DNA of 64,000 nucleotides, from positions 186,001 to 250,000 of the forward strand of contig NZ_VHIM01000005.1 in NCBI RefSeq assembly GCF_006494655.1. The letters run 5' to 3'. This DNA is from Arthrobacter agilis. Its GTDB lineage: Bacteria > Actinomycetota > Actinomycetes > Actinomycetales > Micrococcaceae. This document shows positions 37,841 through 47,600 of the stretch, piece after piece (position 1 is the stretch's first letter; each line of letters opens with the position of its first letter). A program made the position numbers and the translations under genes. The notes under the pieces were generated by a model that was given only the letters and a program-made list of their open reading frames with translations, did no database searches and was not told the origin of the DNA.

Positions 37841-39955
37841 ATGTCGCCCACCACCACCCTGAACGAGCAAGCCACCACGATCCTCCATACCCTCGTCGGG
37901 TCACCCGAGGCCCGGTTCCATGACGGTCAGTTCGAGGCCATCGAGGCACTCGTCGAAGACGGCCGCCGGGCGCTCGTCGTGCAGCGGACGGGGTGGGGCA
38001 AGTCGGCCGTGTACTTCGTGGCAAGTCTCCTCCTGCGTGCCCGGGGCGCCGGGCCCACGCTGATCGTGTCGCCGCTGCTGGCCCTCATGCGGGACCAGGT
38101 GGCCGCCGCGGCCCGGGCCGGGGTGCGTGCCGTGGCCATCAACTCCGCGAATCAGACCGAATGGCAGGACATCACGGCGAAGCTCCAGGCGGACGAGGTG
38201 GATGTGCTCCTCGTCTCGCCCGAACGTCTCAACAACCCGTCCTTCCGTGAGCTGTATCTTCCGGAACTGATGCGGCGCACCGGTCTGCTGGTGATCGACG
38301 AGGCACATTGCATCTCCGACTGGGGGCACGACTTCCGGCCGGACTACCGCAGGCTCCGCGACCTGATCATGGGGCTGCCGCAGGGCGTGCCGGTCCTCGC
38401 CACCACGGCCACGGCCAACTCCCGCGTCGTGGAGGACGTCGAGGAGCAGCTCGGCGCGGGCGGTACCGATGTCTTCACCCTCCGCGGTGAACTCGCCCGC
38501 AAATCCCTGCGCCTCGGCGTGCTCAGGCTGCCGAGCCCCCGTGCACGCCTGGCCTGGCTCCTGACACATCTGGCGGACCTGCCCGGCAGCGGCATCATCT
38601 ATGCGCTCACCGTGTCCGCGGCGGAGGACACGGCACGGCTCCTGCGCGAGAATGGCCATGCGGTCCGCGCCTACACGGGCCGGACCGACCCCGCCGATCG
38701 CGAGGTGGCGGAGGCGGCCCTGAAGAACAACGAGGTGAAGGCGCTCGTCGCCACGAGCGCACTCGGCATGGGCTTCGACAAGCCCGATCTCGGTTTCGTG
38801 GTGCACCTCGGGGCGCCGTCGTCGCCTGTCGCCTACTACCAGCAGGTCGGCCGCGCCGGCCGCGGGACCCCGAACGCCGACGTCCTGCTGCTGCCGGGGG
38901 CGGAGGACCGTGACATCTGGGAGTACTTCGCCACGGCGTCCATGCCGTCCGAGGACGCCGCGGTCAGGGTCCTGGACGCCCTGTCTCCGGGCACGGTCCT
39001 CTCGACACCCGCCCTCGAGACCCGCGTCAACCTCAAACGTTCGCCCCTCGAACTCCTCCTCAAGGTGCTCGACGTCGACGGCGCGGTCCGGAAGGTCACG
39101 GGCGGGTGGGAGAGCACCGGGACCCCGTGGAGCTATGACGCCGACCGGTACCGGCGCATCAGCGAGGCGCGCATCGTCGAACAGCGCGCGATGCTCGACT
39201 ACGAGAACACAGCCGGGTGCCGCATGGAATTCCTGTCGACCTCGCTCGACGACCCCGCAGCGACCCCGTGTGGTCGATGCGACAACTGTGCCGGGCCCTG
39301 GTACTCGGACGACGTGGCGCACGAGGCCTCCGATTCCGCGAACCAGGCCCTCAGCCGGGTAGGAGTGGAGCTGGAGCCCCGGGGTCAGTGGCCGAGCGGC
39401 ATGGACAAGCTCGGTGTACCTCTGAAGGGGAAGCTGAAGCCGGGCGAAGTGAGCCTGCCCGGGCGGGCGCTCGCCCGCCTGACCGATCTCGGCTGGGGCA
39501 ACAGGCTGCGTGAACTCACGGCGGACGCGACACCGGATGCGCCGCTCGACCCCGCAGTCGTCGACGCCGTGGTCCGGGTGCTGGCGCAGTGGGGCTGGGA
39601 CGAGCGGCCGGTAGCCGTGGTGAGCGTCCCGTCCCGGCGTCGCCCCCAGCTCATCGGCTCCCTGGCGACTGCGCTCGCGGAGGTGGGTCGCATCCCGTAC
39701 CTCGGACAGCTCGAGACGCCGCACGGATTCCCTCAGGGGCAACCCGGAGGCAACAGCGCCTTCCGCCTCGCGCAGGTCTGGGACCACTTCACGGTCCCGG
39801 ACGCGGGGTCCGCCTGGTTCGCCGCGAATCCCGGGCCGGTGCTGCTGGTGGACGACTTCGCCGACAGTCGGTGGACGATCACCGAGGCAGGGCGCGCCCT
39901 GCGTGCTGCCGGTGCCTCGGGCGTGCTGCCCTTCGCGCTCGCTTTGAAGGCCTGA
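37841..39955 (+). CDS. RecQ-type DNA helicase with C-terminal PRTase-like region
   Basis: The 704-residue protein has the SF2 helicase core: VVQRTGWGKSAVY (Walker A, with W replacing the usual glycine, residues 49-55), DEAHCISDWGHDFRPDYRRL, ATTATANSRV, ATSALGMGFDKP and QQVGRAGRG. Four cysteines (CRMEF, CGRCDNC) form the RecQ zinc site. There is no HRDC domain. About residues 560-704 resemble a phosphoribosyltransferase-type fold, with VLLVDDFADSRWT (667-679) as the PRPP-like motif. I chose ATG 37841 over a GTG ten codons upstream. Long RecQ forms of this design are widespread in actinobacteria; the tail's role is unknown. Confidence 0.88.
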   Translation: MSPTTTLNEQATTILHTLVGSPEARFHDGQFEAIEALVEDGRRALVVQRTGWGKSAVYFVASLLLRARGAGPTLIVSPLLALMRDQVAAAARAGVRAVAINSANQTEWQDITAKLQADEVDVLLVSPERLNNPSFRELYLPELMRRTGLLVIDEAHCISDWGHDFRPDYRRLRDLIMGLPQGVPVLATTATANSRVVEDVEEQLGAGGTDVFTLRGELARKSLRLGVLRLPSPRARLAWLLTHLADLPGSGIIYALTVSAAEDTARLLRENGHAVRAYTGRTDPADREVAEAALKNNEVKALVATSALGMGFDKPDLGFVVHLGAPSSPVAYYQQVGRAGRGTPNADVLLLPGAEDRDIWEYFATASMPSEDAAVRVLDALSPGTVLSTPALETRVNLKRSPLELLLKVLDVDGAVRKVTGGWESTGTPWSYDADRYRRISEARIVEQRAMLDYENTAGCRMEFLSTSLDDPAATPCGRCDNCAGPWYSDDVAHEASDSANQALSRVGVELEPRGQWPSGMDKLGVPLKGKLKPGEVSLPGRALARLTDLGWGNRLRELTADATPDAPLDPAVVDAVVRVLAQWGWDERPVAVVSVPSRRRPQLIGSLATALAEVGRIPYLGQLETPHGFPQGQPGGNSAFRLAQVWDHFTVPDAGSAWFAANPGPVLLVDDFADSRWTITEAGRALRAAGASGVLPFALALKA

Positions 39956-40019
39956 CCGCCGGCCTGACCGTCGGCCGGCACCCGCTGGTCTGACCGCCGG
40001 CAGGCACTCGCCGCGCAAC

Positions 40020-40050
40020 GAAAAAGCCCCCGTTCGCACGGGGGCTTTTC
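40020..40050. terminator. Bidirectional terminator between recQ and tRNA-Ser
   Basis: A stem of GAAAAGCCCCCG-type arms around TTCGC lies between the recQ stop and the tRNA 3' end. It has A/T runs on both flanks and so serves both convergent units. Confidence 0.75.
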
Positions 40051-40052
40051 AG

Positions 40053-40140
40053 CGGAGACGGGGGGATTTGAACCCCCGGTAGGCTTTAGGCCCACACTTC
40101 ATTAGCAGTGAAGCCCATTCGGCCGCTCTGGCACGTCTCC
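40053..40140 (-). tRNA. tRNA-Ser (GCT)
   Basis: An 88-base class II tRNA with long variable arm. The acceptor stem GGAGACG pairs with CGTCTCC, the anticodon loop CTGCTAA gives GCT, and the T loop is TTCAAAT. CCA is not encoded. Confidence 0.95.
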
Positions 40141-40258
40141 ATCGGCTATCTCTAGCCTGCCAAGGTTACCCAGAAGGGGCGGGCAAGAGCAAAACCGACC
40201 CGGCCCGGCGCGGTAGCGCCCGCAGGGCACGACCGGACGCCGCGCACGGGAACCCGGC

Positions 40259-42343
40259 TCACAGGGACCCGGTCAAAGCCCGCCAGAGGAACTCGAAGCT
40301 CATCGCGTGCATTCTGGCAGCCTGCCGGTTGTCGGCCGCGCCCGCGTGTCCGCCCTCGAGCGCCTCGTGGAACCACACGTCCCGGACTCCCATCTCCTTC
40401 ATGCGGGCGGCCATCTTGCGGGCCTGCACGGGCCCCACCCTGTCGTCGCTCGTCGCCGTCCAGATCAGCGTCTTCGGGTACGCGACGTCCTCGCGCAGGA
40501 GGTGGTACGGCGAGAAGGTCCGCACGTACTCCCACTCCTCGGGTTTGTCGGGGTCGCCGTACTCCGCGATCCACGAGTAGCCAGCCGACAGCTTGGTGTA
40601 CCGGCGCATGTCCAGCAGCGGGACACCGCAGGAGATGGCACCGAACAGGTGGGGGTACGTCGTCAGCATGTTGCCGACCAGCAGACCCCCATTGCTCCGG
40701 CCCGTGCACCCGAGGAGTTCGGGGGACGTGACCCGGCGCGCCACGAGGTCCTCGGCGATCGCCGCGAAGTCCTCGTACGCGCAATGCCGGTTGGCGTGCA
40801 GGGCCGCATGGTGCCACTGAGGCCCGTACTCCCCACCGCCGCGGATGTTGGCGAGGACGTACACCCCTGCACGGCCGTCGGCTGTCGTCCGTTCGAGCCA
40901 CCCTCGTCCGATCACGCCGCTGTACGCGGGCGTCATGGAGTGCTCGAAGCCGCCGTAGCCCGAGAGCAGAGCCGGATTCCCGCCGTCGAGCTCGAGGCTC
41001 TTCGCCGCGATCTGGAAGTAGGGGATCCGCGTCCCGTCCGCCGAGACGGCGAAGTGCTGCTCCACGTCGAACCTGCCCTCGTCGAAGTACGAGGGGGATG
41101 ACTTGATGCTTGTGTGCTCGCCACCGATGGTGCCGCGGTAGAGGGTGGACGGCGTCAGGAATCCCGTGGCGATGAGCCAGTAGTCGTTCCCGGCCCGGTC
41201 ATCCTCGTCGTCGACCGCGTAGGCGTCGACGGAGTGCAGCGGCGGGCACGCGTCGAGCAGACGGGACCTCCATCCCTGGGCCGGATCGAGGATGCGGATC
41301 TCGGAGGAGACATCCTGCAGCAGATTGAGCAGGAGGAAATCCCTCGTCCAGCTCCATGACTGCAGGGACGTTGCGGCGTCGGGGACGAAGACCTCGGCGA
41401 ACGCGCGGTCGCCGGTGAGGAAGGACTCCAGCCCGATCACGAGCAGTGACCCGGAGGCGAAGACCCGGCCGGCCGTCGCCCAATCTGTGCGCGGCCGGAC
41501 GATGAGCCATTCGCGGTGCAGCGAGATGCTCGCATCCTCCGGCACCTCGATCGGCCGCCAGGCCCCGGCCTCGCGCAGGTACGTGCGACGCGTGTAGAAG
41601 TCGATCGTGTCCACGGCGATGTCACGCTCGAAGCCCGGTGTGGAGTCGTGGATGACGAGGGCCATCATGTGGTCCTCGTCGACGGCGAAGTACTCCTCGG
41701 CGGCATCGAGGCTCCCGCCGCGCGGCAGCACGCGGACCGTCCTCGGGTAGGAACTCGTGGTCAGCGACCCCGGACCGAAGTCGGAACCGACATAGAGGGT
41801 GTCCGGACCCGCCCAGCTGATCCGGCTCTTCGCCGTGGGGACGTCGAAGCCGCCCTCCACGAAGTCGAGCCGTTGCAGATCGAACTCCCGGTACCGCGTG
41901 GCGTCGCCGCCGTCCGGCGAGAGGGCCACGAGGGCGCGCGTGTACGGCAGGCCGTCGGCGGGCCGGAGGAACATCGCTCCTGCCCACACCCAGTCGGTGC
42001 CATCCGCCGCGCTGAGCGCGTCGATGTCGAGGAGGATCTCCCAGTCCGGCTCCGTGGAGGCATAACTCTCCCAGCTGGTGCGGCGCCAGATGCCCTGCCG
42101 GTGTCCGGCGTCGCGCCAGAAGTTGTAGTAGAAGTCGCCGTGCTTGCCCGCCATCGGGATGCGGTCCGTCGAGTCGAGCACCTCGAGGATGCCGCGTTCC
42201 TGGTCCTCGAAGGACGGCGTGACGAGGGCTTCCTCCGTGAGGGCGTTCTCGGCCCGCACCCAGTCGAGTTGCCGTTCACCGTAGATGTCCTCCAGCCAGA
42301 GGAAGGGGTCGTCCGTCGTGGAGGAAGTGTCCGTAGGGTGCAT
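40259..42343 (-). CDS. Prolyl oligopeptidase family serine peptidase (S9)
   Basis: The 694-residue cytoplasmic peptidase has an N-terminal propeller (about residues 70-420) and a C-terminal alpha/beta hydrolase domain. The triad is visible: serine in GRSNGGLL, aspartate in ATSDDRVG, histidine in EGGHAG. LLSGYGGFEHSMTPAYSG and NIRGGGEYGPQWH form the oxyanion and cap regions of the S9A/oligopeptidase B group. It should cut short proline-containing peptides. There is no signal peptide. ATG at 42343 (MHPTDTSSTTDDPFLWLED); it is divergent from the FAD-binding gene with 129 bases between. Confidence 0.9.
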   Translation of the reverse strand: MHPTDTSSTTDDPFLWLEDIYGERQLDWVRAENALTEEALVTPSFEDQERGILEVLDSTDRIPMAGKHGDFYYNFWRDAGHRQGIWRRTSWESYASTEPDWEILLDIDALSAADGTDWVWAGAMFLRPADGLPYTRALVALSPDGGDATRYREFDLQRLDFVEGGFDVPTAKSRISWAGPDTLYVGSDFGPGSLTTSSYPRTVRVLPRGGSLDAAEEYFAVDEDHMMALVIHDSTPGFERDIAVDTIDFYTRRTYLREAGAWRPIEVPEDASISLHREWLIVRPRTDWATAGRVFASGSLLVIGLESFLTGDRAFAEVFVPDAATSLQSWSWTRDFLLLNLLQDVSSEIRILDPAQGWRSRLLDACPPLHSVDAYAVDDEDDRAGNDYWLIATGFLTPSTLYRGTIGGEHTSIKSSPSYFDEGRFDVEQHFAVSADGTRIPYFQIAAKSLELDGGNPALLSGYGGFEHSMTPAYSGVIGRGWLERTTADGRAGVYVLANIRGGGEYGPQWHHAALHANRHCAYEDFAAIAEDLVARRVTSPELLGCTGRSNGGLLVGNMLTTYPHLFGAISCGVPLLDMRRYTKLSAGYSWIAEYGDPDKPEEWEYVRTFSPYHLLREDVAYPKTLIWTATSDDRVGPVQARKMAARMKEMGVRDVWFHEALEGGHAGAADNRQAARMHAMSFEFLWRALTGSL

Positions 42344-42472
42344 GCGCCCATCCTATGCAGGGCATGGGGCGGGAGCAGAGCCTGGCGCCCCGGTCCGTGC
42401 GAGGGCGGGTCCCCACACTGCAGCCGGTCCCGGCCCGGCGGCCACGGTTCCCGCGTTGGCTACTCTGGAGGG

Positions 42473-44440
42473 GTGGAGAACAGTCAGGCACGGCACGTGG
42501 CCGTCATCGGCGGCGGGCCCCGGGGGACCTCCGTGGTGGAACGGCTGGTCGCCGGACAACTGGCTGCAGGAAGCGCAGCGGTGGACCTCGTCATCCACGT
42601 CGTGGAACCCTTCGAGCCCGGGCCCGGCCACATCTGGCGGACCGACCAGTCCCGCCTGTTCCTCATGAACACTCCGAGCCTCTACCCGACCGTGGTCCCG
42701 GTCCACTCCGACCGGGAAGGTGTCGCGGAGGCCCCTGTGGCGCTGTCCTTCGACGACTGGCGGCGGCAGGCGGGCGACGGAGCGATCCCCGGGATGAGCC
42801 CCGAGGACCTGGCGGAGATCAAGGGACTCACGTCCCGCGACTTCCCCAGCAGGGCACTGTACGGGCGGTATCTCGCCTGGATGTTCGCGGCGGTGGTCCG
42901 GCGTGCGCCGAGCGGCACATCGGTGCTCCACCACCGGAGGGAGGCGGTGTCGCTGGAGAGTGGCGGCCGTCGACGGTGGGGGGTCGTTCTCGATGACGGC
43001 TCGCGGTTCGACGCCGACGACGTGGTCCTCGCGCTGGGACACCTGGCGGCGACCCTGACCCCGGAGCAGGAGAAACTGCAGGATGCGGCTGCCCGGCACG
43101 GCCTGCAGTACTGGCCACCCGCCGTGCCCGTGGACGTCGCCTGGCATCGGTTGCCTGCCGGCAAGGCCGTCCTCGTCCGGGGACTGGGCCTCAACTTCTT
43201 CGATGCCATGATCCAGCTGACAGAGGGGCGCGGCGGCCGGTTCGCCGTCCAGGAGGACGGGCGGTTCGCCTACCGCGCCTCCGGGCGGGAGCCCCGGCTG
43301 GTGGCCGCATCACGCCGAGGCGTTCCCTACCGGGCGAAGGCCTCGCTCGAGTCCTACATCCCCCGCAGCGTGGTGCTCCGGTACTGCACGTCCGAGCGCG
43401 TCCTCGCGTTCAGGGCGGCCGGTGTCCAGCCCGGGTTCGACCACGACCTATGGCCCCTCCTCCACCGCGACACCCTGTGGGCCTACTACTCGACGCTCTG
43501 CCGCTACGAGCCCCACGCACTGACCCGGCAGCCCGACAGGTTTCTCCGCGAGCTCGGTGCCGCCCTCGACCTCGAGGGCCCTGAGTGGGAGGCGGCAGCT
43601 GCAACCGCCGTCGGTGCGGCCGTCCCCGCCGCGTCGCGCGTCGACGTCGAGGGCCTTGCCCATCCCCTCGCCGGCCGGCGCTTCGCCGACGGCGACGAAT
43701 TCACCGAGGCGGTCCTCGCCCACCTCGAGGCGGACGCGGCGGGCTCCGCGCGCGGCGAGGAGGATCCGCTGAAGATGGCCATCGGCGCGATGAACGCCGG
43801 GCGCTCGGTCATCAAGCAGGCGGTGGCGGACGGCGGTATCTCGGACGCCTCGTGGGACGCCGAGCTGCGCGGTTGGTTCGAGCCTCTCGTCGAGGGCCTC
43901 GCGAGCGGGCCGCCCCCGGCCAGGATCGCCCAGCTCGCGGCGCTCGTCCGGGCCGGGATCGTCCGCTTCGTGGGGCCCAGTCCCAGCTTGGGGTTCGATC
44001 CGGACGAGGGACTGTTCCGCGCTGCGTCCCCGTGGGTGTCAGGGGAGTCATTTACCGCACGGTACTTCGTCGAGGCGATGATGCCCGCCAACCGGGTGGC
44101 GACGAGCCTGTCGCCCTTGATGCGGAACCTCCTCGAGCGCGGGCTCGTCCGCCCCCGGACCGTCATGGCCGAGGACGGCGTCCCGGTGATCTCCGCCGGG
44201 CTCGACGTTACCGCTCCGCCGTATCGTGCGGTCCACAGCAGCGGTCGGGTACAGGACTCGCTGTTCGTCATCGGCCTTCAACTCGCCTCCGTGCAGTGGG
44301 GCACGGCGATCGCCGCCGAGGCCGGGGCGCCGCTCGGGGCCGGCGGGCGGACACTGCTCGATGCCGACGCCATCGCCACCCGCATCCTCACGACGGCGAC
44401 CACCGAGCAGCAGCGTCCGCCGGCGGCCATCCACGCGTGA
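42473..44440 (+). CDS. FAD/NAD(P)-binding protein (NAD_binding_9 type)
   Basis: The 655-residue protein starts with a Rossmann motif (VAVIGGGPRGTSVVERLVAG) followed by VVEPFEPGPGHIW and NTPSLYPTVVP, typical of the large FAD-NAD(P)-binding family PF13454. Further marks are FDADDVVLALGH, a conserved G-x-G-L-N-F-F-D-A-M-I-Q-L-T, and the C-terminal FVIGLQLASVQWGTAI. The family includes acinetobactin/ornithine hydroxylase-like proteins of unknown reaction. It begins with GTG 42473, which follows TCTGGAGG. It stands alone; a set of short repeats and a strong terminator follow. Confidence 0.82.
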   Translation: MENSQARHVAVIGGGPRGTSVVERLVAGQLAAGSAAVDLVIHVVEPFEPGPGHIWRTDQSRLFLMNTPSLYPTVVPVHSDREGVAEAPVALSFDDWRRQAGDGAIPGMSPEDLAEIKGLTSRDFPSRALYGRYLAWMFAAVVRRAPSGTSVLHHRREAVSLESGGRRRWGVVLDDGSRFDADDVVLALGHLAATLTPEQEKLQDAAARHGLQYWPPAVPVDVAWHRLPAGKAVLVRGLGLNFFDAMIQLTEGRGGRFAVQEDGRFAYRASGREPRLVAASRRGVPYRAKASLESYIPRSVVLRYCTSERVLAFRAAGVQPGFDHDLWPLLHRDTLWAYYSTLCRYEPHALTRQPDRFLRELGAALDLEGPEWEAAAATAVGAAVPAASRVDVEGLAHPLAGRRFADGDEFTEAVLAHLEADAAGSARGEEDPLKMAIGAMNAGRSVIKQAVADGGISDASWDAELRGWFEPLVEGLASGPPPARIAQLAALVRAGIVRFVGPSPSLGFDPDEGLFRAASPWVSGESFTARYFVEAMMPANRVATSLSPLMRNLLERGLVRPRTVMAEDGVPVISAGLDVTAPPYRAVHSSGRVQDSLFVIGLQLASVQWGTAIAAEAGAPLGAGGRTLLDADAIATRILTTATTEQQRPPAAIHA

Positions 44441-44444
44441 GCCA

Positions 44445-44556
44445 GGACGCGGGACGCCTGAGCCGGGACGTCGCTCGCCTGACGCCTGACGCCTGACGCG
44501 GGACGTCGCACCAGGGGACGCCTGACGCGGTACGTCGGTCGCGACGTCGCTCCGGC
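44445..44556. repeat. Short repeats after the FAD-binding gene
   Basis: Between the stop at 44440 and the terminator, the motif CCTGACG occurs three times in tandem (44478-44498). CGGGACGTCGC-type words recur around it. No coding sense is seen; it may be a slippage-prone spacer. Confidence 0.5.
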
Positions 44557-44560
44557 AAGC

Positions 44561-44602
44561 AGAAGGGGACCCCCACCGACCATTCGGTGGGAGTCCCCTT
44601 CT
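44561..44602. terminator. Shared strong terminator
   Basis: Arms AGAAGGGGAC-CCCCACCGA and TCGGTGGGAGTCCCCTTCT pair over 19 positions with one mismatch and a CCAT loop. It lies between the convergent FAD-binding and nuclease genes. Confidence 0.75.
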
Positions 44603-44619
44603 GGGTGATGCGGGCCTGA

Positions 44620-47600
44620 TCAGGCGGGCTTACCCGGCTTCTCGGGCTTCTCCGGCTTGCCGGGCTTTTCCGGCTTGCCGGGCTTTTCCGGCTTGCCGGG
44701 CTTTTCCGGCTTGTCGGGCTTGTCGGGCTTGCCCGGCTCGGCCGGGACTTCGGGCTCCTGGACGGCTTCCACCGTCACCGGAAGGGTGACCGTCGTGCTG
44801 CTCGGAGCCGCCGTCAGGACGAGGCGTCCCGCGCCAGCGGCAGTCGCCGGGATGGTCACGGTCACGGTCGCACTGCCGGCAGTGACAGGGAAGGCTCCGA
44901 GATCCGTGGCGGTTCCGTCCGCTGCGACATAGCTGGCCGCCACCGAGGTGTTGACCGGGCTGCCGAGCGACGTGAGATCCAGCTTCGAGACCGCGAAACT
45001 CACGGCGTCACCCGCCTTCACCGCGGTCGGGGCCCCCTGCACCTGCACGCTGCGACGATCGAACGACGGCGACAGCGGGCTGTTCGCGCGGATGTACTCG
45101 ATCCACGCGTCGCGGTCCACGAGTCCGGACTCGCGGGTGTCGGCGCCCTCACGGAAGACCGTGAAGTTGTCGCCACCCTGGGCCAGGAAGCTGAACGTCC
45201 CGATCCGGTAATCCTTTGCGGGGTCCAGCGGTTCGCCGTCGACCAGGACGGAGGTGATCCGCGAACCGCGCTCGAGCGCCGGATCGTAGGTGACGGACAC
45301 GTTGTCCGACAGGCCGAGCGCCAGGAAGGAGCGCGAGCTCCCCTCGGGCTGCCACTGCTGCTCGAGCATCGCCGTGAACTGCGCGCCGGTCAGCGTGGTG
45401 GTCCACAGGTCGTTGACGAAGGGCAGGACGGCGTTCGCCTCGGCGAACGTCACCACGCCGTCGGGGGCGTAGTAGAGCTCGTTGCGGAGGCCGCCCGGGT
45501 TGACGACTCCGATCTGCGCTCCGCCGCGTTCCGCGGGGGCCAGGCTCGCGCGGAGGGAGTCCGCCACGAGATTGCCCAGCGTCGATTCGCTGGTCCGGTC
45601 ATCGCGGGTGGTGCCGTTGAAGGCGGTCGTGATGTCCTGCGTGACCGACCCCACCGGCTGGTTCCCGATGACCGCTGCCTCGGCGAGCGCCGCGTCCACG
45701 ATCGTCTTGACCGCGGCCACGCGGGGGTAGGTGCTCACGAGGCCTGCGTCGGCGTCCGTGGTACGGGCGACGTTGCGGGCCGTGTAGGACTCGACGTCGC
45801 CCGTGGCGGTGTCCACCGTCAGTGTGATCTGGCCGATGAACTCGCCGTAGGAGCCCGTCTGCAGGACGGGTCGCGTCTGACCGGCAGCACCGGGGACGGG
45901 AGCGTCCCACGCGTACTGCTTGTGCGTGTGTCCCGTGAAGATCGCGTCGACCAGGGGCGTGGTCTCCGTGACGATGCGAGCGAACGCACCGCCCGCGGCG
46001 ATCTCCTCCTCGATCGTGGCACCCTCGACGACGCCGTCGCCGGCCCCGTCGTGGTACTCGGCCACGATGACGTCGGCGAGGTCCTGCTCCTCGATCTCGG
46101 CGGCGACGCGGTTGACGGCCTCGACGGGATCGCCGAAGTCGATGGTCGCGATGCCGCCGGGGCTGACCAGGCTGGCCGTCTCCTCGGTGACCACGCCGAT
46201 GACCGCGACGTCGACGCCGTCGACCGTGATGATCGAGTACTCGTCGAGCGCGGGGTCGGTCGTGCCCTTGGTGTAGACGTTCGCACCGAGGATCGGGTAG
46301 TCCGCGCTGTCGCTGACGCGACCGGTGAGGTCCTCGAGACCGCGGTCGAACTCGTGGTTGCCCACGGCGGACGCCTTGAGCTCGAGCGCGTTGAGGACGT
46401 CGATCGTCGGCTCGTCGTCCTGCAGGGCAGATGCGAAGAGGGACGCACCGATGTTGTCGCCGGCCGAGAGGAAGGCCGTTTTGTCCTCGCCGAACTCGGC
46501 ACGCAGCTTCTCGACGGTCCCGGCGAAACGCACCGTGTTGGCGTCGATCCGACCGTGGAAATCGTTGATGTTCAGCAGGTTGAGCTCGGCGGTCGTGTCC
46601 GGGGCGGCGACGTCGAAGCCGACGATCACGGGGTCGTGGTCGCTGGCACGGTAGGGATCGGCCACGTAGTAGTCGGTGACGTTGTTGTTGTACCGGCTGT
46701 ACTCGAGGGCGACGGACTCGACGGAGTTGATGTTCCACGTGTCCACGCCCGTGACGGTGGCATCCACCGCGGGCGAGGCGAGAACGTGGTCGAGTGATCC
46801 GCTCAGGCCCGAGAAGACGTACGAGTAGCTGTCATCCTTTTCGCCCTGATTGACGTACCCGGCCTCGTAGAGGACCTGCATGGGGTCCTCCTGCGTGTAG
46901 GAGTTGAAGTCACCGGTGAGGAAGACCCTGTCGGTCTTCGCCGCGGTCTTCATCGTGTCGGCGAAGGCGGCGAGCGCCCTGGCCTGCGTCACGCGGGCGG
47001 CGTTCCAGGCGCCCTGGCCGTCGCCGGTGTCGGCGTTCGGCCCGGTGCTGGGCCCTGAGCCCTTGGACTTGAAGTGGTTGACGATCGCGAGGAACGTCTG
47101 GTCCTCGGTTCCGCCGACGGGCTTGAAGGCCTGCGCGAGGGGCTTGCGGGCGTTCGAGAAGGCCACCGTGTCGTTCAGGATCACGGACTCTCCGACGGGT
47201 TCCGCAACCGCCTTCTTGTAGATCAGCGCGGTGCGGATGACGTCCTCGTCCGCCGGCGCGGGAACGTCCGCGGGGGAGCGGACGTAGTCCCAGGTCCCTG
47301 GGGACTTCTCGTTCAAAGCCTCGACGAGGGTGGCCAGGGCGGCGTCGCGGTTCTTGCCGAACTTGACCGAGTTCTCGATCTCCATCAGCGTGACGACGTC
47401 GGCGTCGAGCGCCGTGATGGCGGCGACGATCTTCGCCTCCTGGCGCTCGAAGTTCTCCTTGTTCGCGGCTCCGCGGGCGTCACAGCCGCCGTTGATGGTG
47501 ATCGGGTTGCCGGCGCGGTCCGTGTAGTAGGTGCACCCGGACAGGTCGTCGCCCGTGGTGGGGAAGTAGTTCAGCACGTTGAACGACGCGATCTTCACGT

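Noticed and set aside
44620..44760. PGKPEK repeats as a sign of sortase or LPXTG anchoring
   Set aside because: No LPXTG, hydrophobic helix or positive tail follows the repeats.
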